A stretch of DNA of 64,000 nucleotides, taken from Bacteroidota bacterium. GTDB lineage: Bacteria > Bacteroidota > Bacteroidia > Chitinophagales > Chitinophagaceae. Within the stretch, counting starts at the first letter, position 1; each line of letters opens with the position of its first letter. The stretch lies in assembly GCA_023417815.1 (NCBI GenBank), contig JAEZEI010000047.1:11287-75286 (forward strand), written 5' to 3'. The position numbers and the translations under genes are program-made. Positions 25,955 through 34,989 of this stretch are shown one piece after another. Under the pieces are notes generated by a model. The model searched no databases. It was given only the letters and a program-made list of their open reading frames with translations, and was not told the origin of the DNA.

Positions 25955-26242
25955 CCGTTTAGCAGATTGTTTAACGAAAGGTTTTCTCTAATTATTGTTG
26001 AAAGGGGAGTTACACTCGATGCGAATATATATACTTTAACTGAATAGAATTTTTGCCCCGCTGCATTTTGGAAAATTTTAAATAAAATATTGTTACAGGA
26101 TGTGGAAAATATTGCTTTTCCTCCAGCAATAAATTATCAAAAGAATCGTTTTATTTTGCCTTCGGAATCAGGCTTTAAATCCCCCGGGAAGGGCTTAAGG
26201 ATCAATAATTTTAATTTTTTTTAACAACATTTTATATTTTAG

Positions 26243-26272
26243 TTGGCAAATTCACAAATTCTCCTATTTTTA
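26243..26272 (+). promoter_or_regulatory. Probable porV promoter
   Basis: TTG at 26243-26245 and TATTTTTA at 26265-26272, separated by 19 bases. This fits the Bacteroidota -33/-7 arrangement except for the last base of the -7 box. It predicts a 5' leader of roughly 60 bases. It lies in the 387-base region between the divergent gldJ and porV genes (25955-26341), which is AT-rich and holds no other gene I can see. Confidence 0.6.
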
Positions 26273-26341
26273 CAACCTTAATACCAATAAAAATAATCGC
26301 TTATTAGAGGTAAGTCTACCTAACCAAGACAAATAAAACGC

Positions 26342-27508
26342 ATGAAACAAGCAACTTTGAAACTAACTGCCTTAGTTATGTTAATGGCAAGTGCAACGTC
26401 TGAAGTGGTTGCACAAACATCAGGAGTTAACGATATTACCGTAGTTACTACTGCAGTTCCTTTCCTCCGCATTTCACCAGATGCCAGGAGCGCTGGTATG
26501 GGAGATGTGGGTATTGCTACCGGGCCGGATGCATATTCTGGTTTCTGGAACAATGCAAAAGCACCATTCGCCACAAGTAAATTCCAGATTGGGGCTACAT
26601 ACACTCCTTGGTTAAATGACCTTGATCTTAAGGATGTATATCTTGCTTCACTTGCCGGATATTATAAATTAGATGACAACCAGGCTATCACTGCCTCACT
26701 CCGCTATTTCAGCCTGGGTTCAATTCAATTTACTGACGCCCTTGGTAACTCACTTCAGCAGGAGCGTCCTCGTGAGTTTGCTATAGATGCGGGATACTCT
26801 AGGAAGCTTGGTTCAAAATCTGCTCTTGGTGTTGCTCTTCGCTATATCAATTCAGACCTTGCAGGAAGTACAGTTAATGGAATCAATTACAAAACAGGAA
26901 CATCCGTAGCAGGTGACCTGCATTTCTATCATCAGGGAACTAATGCTGCTGGAAATGGGTTTAACTGGGGTGCAACTTTAAGCAACCTTGGAGCTAAGAT
27001 CAGCTATACCGACGATAAGTCTCAGGAAGATTTCATTCCTGCGAACCTTGGTGTGGGCGCTTCTTATACTAAGAACTTTGATGCAGACAATAAATTGACT
27101 GTTGCTGCTGAACTGAATAAACTTCTTGTTCCAACACCTCCAACAAAAGGAGCGGATGAAACTGATGAAGATTATGCACAAAGATTGGAAGACTACCGTG
27201 ATAAAGGCGTTGTGAGCAGCTGGTTCAGTTCTTTTGGTGATTCAGAAGACAATGGTGGTGAACTTCGCGAGATCACTGCAGCTGTTGGTGTTGAATTCTG
27301 GCATAAAAATCAATTTGCCTTCCGCACTGGTTATTTCTACGAGCATCCGGATAAAGGAAACCGTAAATACTTCACTATCGGTGCAGGTTTAAGGTATAAC
27401 ATGCTTGGTATTAATCTTTCTTACCTGCTTCCTTCAGGTTCAGGTACAAACCGTAACCCTCTGTCAAATACAGTTCGTTTCGGCCTAACTTTCGATATGG
27501 ATAAATAA
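26342..27508 (+). CDS. porV: T9SS outer membrane protein PorV (LptO)
   Basis: Beta-barrel protein of the FadL/PorV type. In Porphyromonas and Flavobacterium PorV binds the C-terminal signal of T9SS cargo, delivers it to the PorU sortase and is required for secretion. 388 residues with a signal peptide (ending VVAQ) and the PorV hallmark near the N-terminus: PFLRISPDARSAGMGDVGIAT and FWNNAKAPFA. The C-terminus (NTVRFGLTFDMDK) is a barrel-end motif with alternating aromatic residues. It is divergent from gldJ, an arrangement that ties the gliding and secretion genes together. No porU is in this window. Confidence 0.93.
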   Translation: MKQATLKLTALVMLMASATSEVVAQTSGVNDITVVTTAVPFLRISPDARSAGMGDVGIATGPDAYSGFWNNAKAPFATSKFQIGATYTPWLNDLDLKDVYLASLAGYYKLDDNQAITASLRYFSLGSIQFTDALGNSLQQERPREFAIDAGYSRKLGSKSALGVALRYINSDLAGSTVNGINYKTGTSVAGDLHFYHQGTNAAGNGFNWGATLSNLGAKISYTDDKSQEDFIPANLGVGASYTKNFDADNKLTVAAELNKLLVPTPPTKGADETDEDYAQRLEDYRDKGVVSSWFSSFGDSEDNGGELREITAAVGVEFWHKNQFAFRTGYFYEHPDKGNRKYFTIGAGLRYNMLGINLSYLLPSGSGTNRNPLSNTVRFGLTFDMDK

Positions 27509-27533
27509 CAAGCCCTAAGCGAATATTATTCAG

Positions 27534-27570
27534 AAGCGTTCCGGAAAACCCGGAACGCTTTTGTTTTTTA
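27534..27570 (+). terminator. Rho-independent terminator of porV
   Basis: Perfect 11-base stem AAGCGTTCCGG / CCGGAACGCTT with a five-base loop, followed by TTGTTTTTTA. It lies 25 bases after the porV stop and just before ispF. Confidence 0.9.
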
Positions 27571-27584
27571 TGCATCTTTGCGCC

Positions 27585-28064
27585 ATGTCATTCAGGATCG
27601 GCTCAGGTATAGATTTTCACCAGCTTGCAGAAGGAAAGGAATTATGGATCGGGGGGGTACGTATCCCTCATATAAAAGGTTCAGTTGGTTATAGTGATGC
27701 AGATGTATTACTTCACGCGATCTGTGATGCAATGCTCGGGGCCCTGGCTCTAGGAGATATTGGAAAACATTTTCCTGATAATGATCCAAAATACAAAGGG
27801 ATAGATAGTAAGATACTATTAAAGGAAACTCACCAACTTATATCCAGCCAGGGTTACAGTGTAGTAAATATCGATTCAACTTTATGCCTTGAAAAGCCAA
27901 AGATCGCTCCCTATATAACTGAGATGCAAAAGGTAATTTCAGGTATTCTGGAAATAAGGTTAAACGATATTTCAATAAAAGCTACAACTACCGAAAATAT
28001 GGGTTTCAGTGGAAGGGAAGAAGGTTTATTCGCAACAGCTACAGTCCTGCTTTCAAAAAATTAA
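27585..28064 (+). CDS. ispF: 2-C-methyl-D-erythritol 2,4-cyclodiphosphate synthase
   Basis: Fifth enzyme of the MEP isoprenoid pathway: CDP-ME-2-phosphate to MEcPP + CMP. 159 residues from MSFRIGSGIDFHQL, the normal family length. Zinc ligands are in GIDFH and VLLHAICDAMLGAL, with SDADVL and GDIGKHFPD as conserved motifs and ATTTENMGFSGREEG as the C-terminal signature. I prefer the ATG at 27585; an upstream ATG at 27561 lies inside the porV terminator. A -7-like CATCTTTG sits just before the start codon. The stop is one base from the dut start, so ispF and dut form an operon with the next two genes. Confidence 0.96.
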   Translation: MSFRIGSGIDFHQLAEGKELWIGGVRIPHIKGSVGYSDADVLLHAICDAMLGALALGDIGKHFPDNDPKYKGIDSKILLKETHQLISSQGYSVVNIDSTLCLEKPKIAPYITEMQKVISGILEIRLNDISIKATTTENMGFSGREEGLFATATVLLSKN

Positions 28065-28065
28065 T

Positions 28066-28509
28066 ATGAAGCATCTCGCGGTTAATCTTGTGAACAGATC
28101 TCCTCACCCTTTACCAGAATATGCCACCGATGGATCTGCCGGTGTAGATATCAGGGCATTTCTTAATTCACCTTTAACATTGAAACCTTTCGAGAGATTT
28201 CTTGTCTCAACAGGTATATTTATTGAATTGCCTCATGGTTTTGAAGCACAGGTTAGACCAAGAAGTGGGCTTGCGGTGAAGCAGGGTATTACATGTTTAA
28301 ATACCCCTGGTACTATTGACAGCGATTACAGAGGAGAAATAAAGGTTTTGCTGATCAACATGAGCCAGGAAAACCAGGTGATAAATGACGGAGACAGGAT
28401 TGCACAGTTGGTATTTGCAAAAGTTGAGTCAGTTAATTTCATTCAGGTGCAGGAATTGAATGAGACAACAAGGGGAGGAGGCGGGTTTGGACATACGGGA
28501 ACAAAATAA
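28066..28509 (+). CDS. dut: dUTP diphosphatase (dUTPase)
   Basis: Trimeric enzyme that splits dUTP to dUMP + PPi, keeping uracil out of DNA. 147 residues from MKHLAVNLVNRS. All five motifs are present in order: GSAGVDIRA, RPRSGLAV, NTPGTIDSDYRGEI, GDRIAQLVF and the flexible C-terminal RGGGGFGHTG. The start at 28066 lies one base after the ispF stop; an earlier start inside ispF is not needed. The full motif set argues that it is active. Confidence 0.97.
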   Translation: MKHLAVNLVNRSPHPLPEYATDGSAGVDIRAFLNSPLTLKPFERFLVSTGIFIELPHGFEAQVRPRSGLAVKQGITCLNTPGTIDSDYRGEIKVLLINMSQENQVINDGDRIAQLVFAKVESVNFIQVQELNETTRGGGGFGHTGTK

Positions 28510-28515
28510 TTAGTG

Positions 28516-29325
28516 ATGAAATTTGCAGTGGTAATAACATTCCTTATAGGTAGCCTGGTGGCATGCAGGTCAACTAAGGAGATCAATAAGGTAATACAGC
28601 CCAGGGATACAACATTTATTGTTGTAAATCAATCTTATGATGATTCGGTGGCAAATGCCAAGGATCTGATTGGTTCAATTAGGGCCAACCATATTAATTT
28701 CAAGACGTTTTCTGCAAAGATCAAGGCGGAAGTGGAAGATAAGAACGGGAAACATCCTGATCTCTCAGTTGTTGTGCGCATTCAGCGCGACAGCGCAATC
28801 TGGATTTCCGTTAGTGCAACTTTTCTTTCAGTAGAAGTTTACAGGATCTTTATAACTCCCGACAGTGTGATACTATTGAACAAACAGGATAAGGAAGTTC
28901 AATATCGTTCTCTGGATTTTCTTCAGGAAGTTACTCAGATTCCTTTTGATTTTAACACAATGCAGAATCTCCTGGTTGGAAATCCTGTATTCTTCGACAC
29001 AACGAATATTAATATTAGAAGTTCAGAGCAGTATATTTCAGTTTCATACGTTGGTGAGTTCTTTAAACACCTTTTAACCCTGGATAGAATTTCAAGGGTA
29101 ATGCTGCACAGCAAGCTGGATGATGTGGATGTTATGAGAAACCGTACTGCTACGATTTCGTATGGGGAACATGAGAACATTGAGGGATTTACTTTTCCAA
29201 CATTCAGGCATATATCCATTGCCGAAAAGAACAAACTCGACATGAAGCTAAAGTATAAGCAGGTTGAGTTTAACAAAGAATTATCCCTGAACTTCAATAT
29301 TCCGAAGAATTATACAAGGAAATAA
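28516..29325 (+). CDS. DUF4292 family lipoprotein
   Basis: Predicted outer-membrane lipoprotein of 269 residues, LolB/LppX-like in overall fold by family knowledge (DUF4292). The signal peptide ends in lipobox LVAC (Cys17), followed by RSTKEINKV. The body is beta-rich with FSAKIKAEVEDKNG, IWISVSATFLSVEVYRIFITPDSVILLN and LDMKLKYKQVEFNKELSLNF. I prefer the ATG at 28516; the preceding GTG (28513) is in frame. It sits between dut and the EnvC-like gene, a pairing often seen in Bacteroidota. A 7-base inverted repeat (29347-29364) lies after it. A role in envelope lipid or lipoprotein handling is inferred only. Confidence 0.85.
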   Translation: MKFAVVITFLIGSLVACRSTKEINKVIQPRDTTFIVVNQSYDDSVANAKDLIGSIRANHINFKTFSAKIKAEVEDKNGKHPDLSVVVRIQRDSAIWISVSATFLSVEVYRIFITPDSVILLNKQDKEVQYRSLDFLQEVTQIPFDFNTMQNLLVGNPVFFDTTNINIRSSEQYISVSYVGEFFKHLLTLDRISRVMLHSKLDDVDVMRNRTATISYGEHENIEGFTFPTFRHISIAEKNKLDMKLKYKQVEFNKELSLNFNIPKNYTRK

Positions 29326-29389
29326 TCGTTTCTTTAAAATGCGCTTCACACTTTTATAAGTGTGTGAATTGTATTTTTACTAAACCCAA

Positions 29390-30697
29390 ATGCAATCCAT
29401 GAAAGCAATCATTCTTTCACTTCTTTCTATTCTAACCTTATCAGTTTTTGCGCAACCAGGCCGGGAGGCACTGGAGAGGCAACGTAATGAACTGAAAAAG
29501 GAAATTGAGCAAACTGAAAAACTGCTTGCAAGTAATAAAAATAAAACCAAGGAGAACCTTCTTCAATGGCGATTAATAAATAACAAAGTAAACCTTCAGG
29601 ATAAGGTATTGGATAATATTAATAAGGATATCCGGGAACTGAATAATAATATTTACCTGATTCAAAAAGATATAAACCGGTACGACAGAATATTAGATAC
29701 TTTAAAGCAGGAATATGCTAAAAGTATGGTGTATGCTTATAAGAACAGGAGTAGTTATGATATCATGAATTTCATTTTTTCAGCGAATAGTTTCAATGAT
29801 GCGATTAAACGTGTCAGCTACCTGAAAAGCTATCGTAATTACAGGGAAATGCAAGGACAAAATATTCTTCGTACTCAGGAAATTAGGAAACAAAGAATTG
29901 CTGACCTAAGTGGTTCAAAGAAGGTGAGGACCACAACACTGCAACAGCAGAGTAAAGAGATGGCTATACTGGAGAAGGAAAAAAAGGAGAAGGACAGGAT
30001 ATTGGCAGAACTTAAAAAGCAGGGGAAGCAACTCAATAATCAGATCTCTGCAAAGCAAAAGCAAATGAAGAAAGTGAATGCGGCGATTACTGCGGCTATT
30101 AAGAAGGCCCAGGAAGATGCCCGCAGGGAGGCCTTGGCAAAAGCTGCGGAAGAAGAAAGAAAGCGGAAAGCTGCTGAGAAAGCTGCAGTTGATGATCCAT
30201 CCTCAACCAAAACAGTTGCGGCTCCTGCAAAGAAGCCTGTAGAAACTAAAACAAGGGAAAGTGTGCTTCTAAACAGTGAGAATGTTGCATTAAACACAAA
30301 CTTTGAAAAGAATCGGGGCTCCTTGCCGTGGCCGGTTGATAGAGGAACGATCCTTATGCATTATGGAAATAATCAATTACCCAGTGGAAGTACAATAAGT
30401 GTCACATCTGTAACCGTAGCAGCGGATATAGGGAGCTCAGTAAAATCTATCTTCGATGGTGAAGTAAGTACGGTTCAAACTGTTGAGGATATGCAAGTTG
30501 TAATTATTCAACATGGAAGATATTTTTCTACGTACAGCAATCTTTCTGGAGTAACTGTAAGCCGTGGTCAACATGTGAAAACAGGCCAGGTGATAGGCAA
30601 AGTGGCTGCAAACTTTGATGGCATCGGTGCTATAGATTTCTTCATGAGTAATGAAAAAAGCAATTTCGATCCCGAGCAGTGGCTAAGGAAAAGATAG
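29390..30697 (+). CDS. EnvC-like murein hydrolase activator with degenerate LytM (M23) domain
   Basis: Exported peptidoglycan-associated protein of 435 residues. Signal peptide (residues 4-22, ending VFAQ), a long coiled coil to about residue 275 with many Lys/Glu heptads, an alanine-rich linker, and a C-terminal LytM/M23 domain (from SLPWPVDRGTIL). The M23 zinc ligands are missing: the usual HxxxD motif reads LMHYGNNQLPSG and the usual HxH reads IDFFMS. This is the EnvC pattern, in which the domain activates amidases rather than cutting peptidoglycan. An alternative ATG is at 29399. It is fourth in line after ispF, dut and the DUF4292 gene. Confidence 0.88.
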   Translation: MQSMKAIILSLLSILTLSVFAQPGREALERQRNELKKEIEQTEKLLASNKNKTKENLLQWRLINNKVNLQDKVLDNINKDIRELNNNIYLIQKDINRYDRILDTLKQEYAKSMVYAYKNRSSYDIMNFIFSANSFNDAIKRVSYLKSYRNYREMQGQNILRTQEIRKQRIADLSGSKKVRTTTLQQQSKEMAILEKEKKEKDRILAELKKQGKQLNNQISAKQKQMKKVNAAITAAIKKAQEDARREALAKAAEEERKRKAAEKAAVDDPSSTKTVAAPAKKPVETKTRESVLLNSENVALNTNFEKNRGSLPWPVDRGTILMHYGNNQLPSGSTISVTSVTVAADIGSSVKSIFDGEVSTVQTVEDMQVVIIQHGRYFSTYSNLSGVTVSRGQHVKTGQVIGKVAANFDGIGAIDFFMSNEKSNFDPEQWLRKR

Positions 30698-30701
30698 TAT
30701 A

Positions 30702-31829
30702 TCATTTCCCTGGTATATAGCGGCTATACAATTCCTCGTACTGTGGTACAATGTTATGGATATCGAACCTGTTTGCCTGTTCCAGAGCATTCTTACGGAA
30801 CTGGCTTAAGGTTGAATCGTCCTTAAGTATCGCTACAGCATTTTTTGCCATTTCTTCTACATTGCCAAGATCACTTAGGTATCCGCAATAGCCATTGATA
30901 TTGATTTCCGGCAAACCTCCTGCATTTGTACTAATAACGGGAACTTCCGCTGCCATTGCCTCGAGGGCGGCCAGGCCGAAACTTTCATACTCACTAGGCA
31001 AAAGAAAAAGATCTGCAATAGGCAAAATGTCTTCCATTTGTTCCTGTTTTCCAAGAAATTTTATTGCTTCCGCATCGCAACAATCACGTGTCATGGATTC
31101 GATCTGTGGTCTTTCGGGTCCATCTCCTATCAGTAAAAGCCGCGCTGGAATTTCTTTCCTGATGCCTGAAAAGATCCTGATTACGTCATCCACCCTTTTC
31201 ACCTTTCTGAAATTCGAAGCGTGCACTACTATTCTTTCTCCATTGGGAGCCACAACTTTTCTGAAAGCATCAACAGGTTTACGGTTGAACCTTCCAACAT
31301 CCACAAAGTTGTATATAACATCAATATGTTTACTGATATTAAAATTCCTGTAAGTTTCCTCTTTAAGATTCTGTGATACCGCAGTCAAAGCGTCACTTTC
31401 CTCCATTGAAAATGTTACAACCGGGCTATAAGTTTTGTCGCGACCAACGAGAGTAATATCCGTACCATGTAAAGTAGTTATAACCGGTATCTTTTTACCC
31501 TGCTTCAGAAGGATTTGTTTAGCCATAAAGGCAGCAGAAGCATGTGGAATAGCATAATGGACATGCAATAGTTCAATTCCATGATTGTTTACCACATCAA
31601 CCATTGCACTGGCTAAGGCAGTTTCATAAGGAGGGTAATCAAATAAAGGGTATGTAGGAACCCTTACTTCATGATAAAATATGTTGGCATGGAATCCACT
31701 TAATCGCACAGGTTGCTGATAAGTAATAAAATGAATATTATGGCCTTTATCAGCAAGTGCCTTTCCCAACTCTGTGGCAAGAACGCCGCTTCCGCCGAAT
31801 GTGGGATAACATACAATGGCTACATTCAT
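30702..31829 (-). CDS. bshA: N-acetyl-alpha-D-glucosaminyl L-malate synthase BshA
   Basis: GT4 glycosyltransferase that joins UDP-GlcNAc and L-malate, the first step of bacillithiol synthesis. 375 residues. The N-terminus VCYPTFGGSGVLATELG, HFITYQQPVRL, VHYAIPHA, TTLHGTDITLVG and VSQNLKEET are characteristic of BshA, and the donor-site motif LLPSEYESFGLAALEAMA is typical of GT4. It converges with the EnvC-like gene with four bases between. Neither bshB nor bshC is in the window. Bacillithiol is a known thiol in Bacteroidota. Confidence 0.93.
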   Translation of the reverse strand: MNVAIVCYPTFGGSGVLATELGKALADKGHNIHFITYQQPVRLSGFHANIFYHEVRVPTYPLFDYPPYETALASAMVDVVNNHGIELLHVHYAIPHASAAFMAKQILLKQGKKIPVITTLHGTDITLVGRDKTYSPVVTFSMEESDALTAVSQNLKEETYRNFNISKHIDVIYNFVDVGRFNRKPVDAFRKVVAPNGERIVVHASNFRKVKRVDDVIRIFSGIRKEIPARLLLIGDGPERPQIESMTRDCCDAEAIKFLGKQEQMEDILPIADLFLLPSEYESFGLAALEAMAAEVPVISTNAGGLPEININGYCGYLSDLGNVEEMAKNAVAILKDDSTLSQFRKNALEQANRFDIHNIVPQYEELYSRYIPGK

Positions 31830-31917
31830 AAGAAGGGCAAGTTACCGATAAATTAAAGATTGCTTACAATGAGGAAGGCAAGGATTTAATAAACATAAAG
31901 AAGGAATTAATATTTTT

Positions 31918-31934
31918 AAGCCAAATAATTTGGC
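31918..31934. repeat. Inverted repeat AGCCAAA-TAA-TTTGGCT upstream of the M28 peptidase gene
   Basis: Perfect 7-base arms with a TAA centre in the region between divergent bshA and the M28 peptidase gene. No T-run follows, so it is not a terminator on either strand. It could be an operator, but no motif for a known regulator is recognised. Confidence 0.45.
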
Positions 31935-32076
31935 TAAGTGATTTCCCGAATCCGGGGAATTGACCGGAATTGGATTTTTACGTAACTTAAAACTGGGGAG
32001 GAGGATGGTGGACCCCTGGTTGGGAAAAGGGGGATGGTACCTTATCTCCCGATATCATTCCCTCTATGCTTGTACA

Positions 32077-33429
32077 ATGAAAAAATTATTACTATCCCTT
32101 TTACTTTTTCCATCTATCTTATTTGCAAACGATTCCCTTACCATAAGAAAGATGGCCGATCACATCTTGTTAAATGGCAGTGCCTACGAAAACCTCCGTT
32201 TCCTTTGTAAGCAGATTGGTCCAAGGTTAAGCGGTTCTAAAAATGCGTCTCGCGCCATAGAAGCTACGGCGGATATGTTGAAAAAAGCAGGAGCCGATAC
32301 GGTATATCTTCAGCCATGTATGGTTCCCAAATGGGAGCGTGGTAAAAAAGAGTCAGGCTGGGTTAAAGTAAATGGAATCAAAAGAAAACTGGCATTAACG
32401 GCTCTCGGTAATTCAGAAGGTACAGGCCCTGGGGGTATTTATGGAAATGTTATTATGGTTAGTAGCCTGGATGAACTTCATTCCAAAAAAGAGTTAGTAA
32501 ACGGAAAGATTGTGTTTATTGATATCAGGATGAATCAAACCAGGGCCAGAACTTTTAGCTCCTATGGAGAAGCATCCGGAGGAAGGGTACGCGGTGCATC
32601 CATTGCTGCCAGGTATGGAGCAAAAGCTGCTTTGGTTCGCTCCCTCACAACAGCCATTGATAATCTGCCCCATACTGGGGTTGTGATCTACAATGATTCA
32701 TTTCCAAAAATTCCAGCAGTCGCGATCAGCACACTGGATGCAGATTATTTATCGGGTAAACTCAGGAAGGGAATGAATATGGAGGCTTTCATTCAAACTG
32801 ATTGTAGAAATATGGGTGAAACATTGTCCTACAATGTAATAGGTGAGATCAAAGGAACGCACTATCCTGACCAGATATTAACAGTTGGCGGTCATCTTGA
32901 TAGCTGGGACCTTGCAGAGGGCGCGCATGATGATGGTGCAGGATGCGTGCAAAGTATCCAGGTCATAGAAACCATAAAAGCCCTGGGTATAAAGCCAAAG
33001 AGAACAATAAGAGCAGTGATGTTCATGAACGAAGAGAATGGTGGAAAAGGCGCTCAGGCGTATCTTAAGCATGCAAAAGATAGACACGAGAAGCATTTAT
33101 TTGCTATGGAAAGCGATGCCGGTGGATTTTCTCCAAGGGGGTTCTCACTCGATATGCCGACTGGTCAAATGGAGAAGGTTTTGAAATGGAAGCATCTGTT
33201 TGATGATTACCTCGTCTATGATTTTTATCCGGGAGGCGGAGGAGCAGATATTGGTCCGCTCAAATCAATAGGTACTGCACTTGTAGGTCTTAGTCCGGAC
33301 AGTCAACGTTATTTTGATCTGCATCACGCGCCAAATGATGTTTTTGAGGCAGTGAGTAAAAGGGAACTTGAGTTTGGAGCCATTAATATGACAGCATTAA
33401 TATGGCTTGTAAGCGAATACGGACTTTAA
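32077..33429 (+). CDS. M28 family metallopeptidase (carboxypeptidase Q-like), secreted
   Basis: Exported di-zinc exopeptidase. 450 residues with a signal peptide (MKKLLLSLLLFPSILFAND). A PA (protease-associated) domain lies at about residues 130-250. The M28 catalytic part follows with HLDSWD, GAHDDGAG, NEENGG, ESDAGG and HHAPND, together supplying all zinc ligands and the catalytic glutamate. I start at 32077; the in-frame codons upstream to 31960 look non-coding (GLGKGGWYLISRYHS). The 31830-32076 region also contains a perfect 7-base inverted repeat (31918-31934) but no other gene. Likely role: peptide or dipeptide breakdown in the periplasm or outside. Confidence 0.92.
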   Translation: MKKLLLSLLLFPSILFANDSLTIRKMADHILLNGSAYENLRFLCKQIGPRLSGSKNASRAIEATADMLKKAGADTVYLQPCMVPKWERGKKESGWVKVNGIKRKLALTALGNSEGTGPGGIYGNVIMVSSLDELHSKKELVNGKIVFIDIRMNQTRARTFSSYGEASGGRVRGASIAARYGAKAALVRSLTTAIDNLPHTGVVIYNDSFPKIPAVAISTLDADYLSGKLRKGMNMEAFIQTDCRNMGETLSYNVIGEIKGTHYPDQILTVGGHLDSWDLAEGAHDDGAGCVQSIQVIETIKALGIKPKRTIRAVMFMNEENGGKGAQAYLKHAKDRHEKHLFAMESDAGGFSPRGFSLDMPTGQMEKVLKWKHLFDDYLVYDFYPGGGGADIGPLKSIGTALVGLSPDSQRYFDLHHAPNDVFEAVSKRELEFGAINMTALIWLVSEYGL

Positions 33430-33439
33430 CCCTATAAGC

Positions 33440-34141
33440 TTATCCTGCATTTATCAGGAATATCACAGGAACTTTATGTATTTCAGGAAGGGGTTGCTTT
33501 TTCCATTCTGAAATAGATTTGGTAACAACCAACTCTTTTTCACCAGTGAGGTCACGGGCAATGCAAAGTCTGGTCAATGATCCGCAGGTATTTATCAGGG
33601 ATTCAAAAAGCTGGTTATTTCTGTAAGGCGTCTCAATGAATAATTGAGTAGAACCGGTTTTTCGGGAATGACTTTCAATCTCAGACAGAATCTTTATCCT
33701 ACTATTTTGTTCTATAGGTAAATATCCATGAAATGTAAATTGTTGGCCGTTTAGCCCACTTGCCATAAGAGCAAGAATGATTGAAGAGGGACCTGAAAGC
33801 GGTCTTATTTTGCAATTTTTCTGCTGTGCAATCGCTATGAGTTTTTGTCCAGGATCTGCTATTCCCGGGCATCCAGCTTCACTTATTATTCCAATATTTT
33901 TGCCTGATTCAATTGATTTTTTAAACTCAGTAAGCTGGGCCTCTTCTGCATTATGTATTTCAAACCATTCAAAATCATCAATAATTATGGATTTATCCAA
34001 TGACTTAAAAAACCGCCGCGTTGTACGGATATTCTCTGCGAAGATCACTTTGCATTCTTTGATTGCCTGCAAAATATAAGAAGGCAAAGGATCAAAAACA
34101 TTCTCTGAAAGTGGAGACGGGATCAGGAATATAGTTGTCAT
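33440..34141 (-). CDS. Tetrapyrrole methylase-fold SAM-dependent methyltransferase (RsmI-like)
   Basis: SAM-dependent methylase of the tetrapyrrole methylase superfamily, resembling RsmI, which methylates 16S rRNA C1402. 233 residues with the family motifs ECKVIFAENIRTTRRFF, ISEAGCPGIADPG (SAM loop), PLSGPSSIILALMASG and FIETPYRNN. It is shorter than RsmI (about 285) and lacks its C-terminal part. In Bacteroidota a second protein of this type accompanies true RsmI, so a different RNA target is possible. Its start overlaps the stop of the EI24-like gene by four bases. Confidence 0.86.
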   Translation of the reverse strand: MTTIFLIPSPLSENVFDPLPSYILQAIKECKVIFAENIRTTRRFFKSLDKSIIIDDFEWFEIHNAEEAQLTEFKKSIESGKNIGIISEAGCPGIADPGQKLIAIAQQKNCKIRPLSGPSSIILALMASGLNGQQFTFHGYLPIEQNSRIKILSEIESHSRKTGSTQLFIETPYRNNQLFESLINTCGSLTRLCIARDLTGEKELVVTKSISEWKKQPLPEIHKVPVIFLINAG

Positions 34142-34914
34142 GGTGTTAGAATAACGTGAGATCGCCTTGCCTTCATAATGCTAAGAGTGGCCGCAATTAC
34201 GGCATAGCTTGGTGCGAAAAGCCATCCAATTATCGGTACAAGATGCATTAAATAGTAAACAATTCCATTTCCTATGGCAAGTCCTTTATGCCTGGCGATG
34301 AATGCGATGCTTTGCTGATACGATAATTTGTTTCGTTCACTGCTGTAATCCAGCATCGAAAAGCCGAAATAATAGCATTCCACCAGCAATGCAACAACCG
34401 GTGCTATCCAACCAATCAGCGGAATCACCGAGAGGATCAGGAGAGTTAATAGATATACCGTTTGCCAGAATAGATTCCTTAAGGCTATCCTTATTCCTCT
34501 GATGATATCCCGAATAAGTTGTGAAAAATTGAAAGGATAATCTTTTCCTTCAATTATGCTCTCAGTTTTTTCACTCAGGAAGGCAAAGACGGGGGAGCCA
34601 ATTATTAGGAAAAGGTATTTAAAAAGAGAAAAATAAAATAGCCAAAGTACAAGCAGGATAAAGAATTGCCCGATGATGAAAAGAAAACTGATCAGGCCAT
34701 CGTGGAGATTCTCGAGCCTGGCCTTAATCCCTGATTTCAGCATTACAAATTCTATCAGGCTGTTAACAGAGATCCAGTAAAAGTAAAAACCTGCTAAAAA
34801 AAGGATAGTATAGATTAATCCGGGAACAAGGATCCATTTCCACAACCTGTTCTTTACAATGAACCGGTGGGCTTCGGCATAGGATTGTATGGCAATAATG
34901 ATCTCTTTTAGCAT
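34138..34914 (-). CDS. EI24/CysZ-like integral membrane protein
   Basis: 258-residue inner-membrane protein of the EI24 domain (the CysZ family, sulfate uptake in Proteobacteria). Five or six hydrophobic segments: WILVPGLIYTILFLAGFYF, FLFIIGQFFILLVLWLFYF, YLFLIIGSPVFAFLSEK, TVYLLTLLILSVIPLIGWI and GNGIVYYLMHLVPIIGWLF. The motif SPVFAFLSEKTE and GFSMLDYSSER are typical of the EI24 family. The function in Bacteroidota is not established and sulfate transport should not be assumed. It is translationally coupled to the methylase at its 3' end. Confidence 0.86.
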   Translation of the reverse strand: MLKEIIIAIQSYAEAHRFIVKNRLWKWILVPGLIYTILFLAGFYFYWISVNSLIEFVMLKSGIKARLENLHDGLISFLFIIGQFFILLVLWLFYFSLFKYLFLIIGSPVFAFLSEKTESIIEGKDYPFNFSQLIRDIIRGIRIALRNLFWQTVYLLTLLILSVIPLIGWIAPVVALLVECYYFGFSMLDYSSERNKLSYQQSIAFIARHKGLAIGNGIVYYLMHLVPIIGWLFAPSYAVIAATLSIMKARRSHVILTP

Positions 34915-34989
34915 CAGGTTTGTACCTCGATCAATATCTTTAAAGGTAGGAAAACATTTTCAGGTGAAACTGCTTACGAATATTCATAA

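Noticed and set aside
29347..29364. Terminator between the DUF4292 gene and the EnvC-like gene
   Set aside because: The 7-base inverted repeat (CACACTT / AAGTGTG) is followed by GAATTGTATTTTTA, not a proper T-run; it may be a weak hairpin only.
31960..32076. In-frame extension of the M28 peptidase by 39 residues
   Set aside because: The extension is Gly/Trp/Arg-rich and not like a signal or domain; the ATG at 32077 begins a clean signal peptide.
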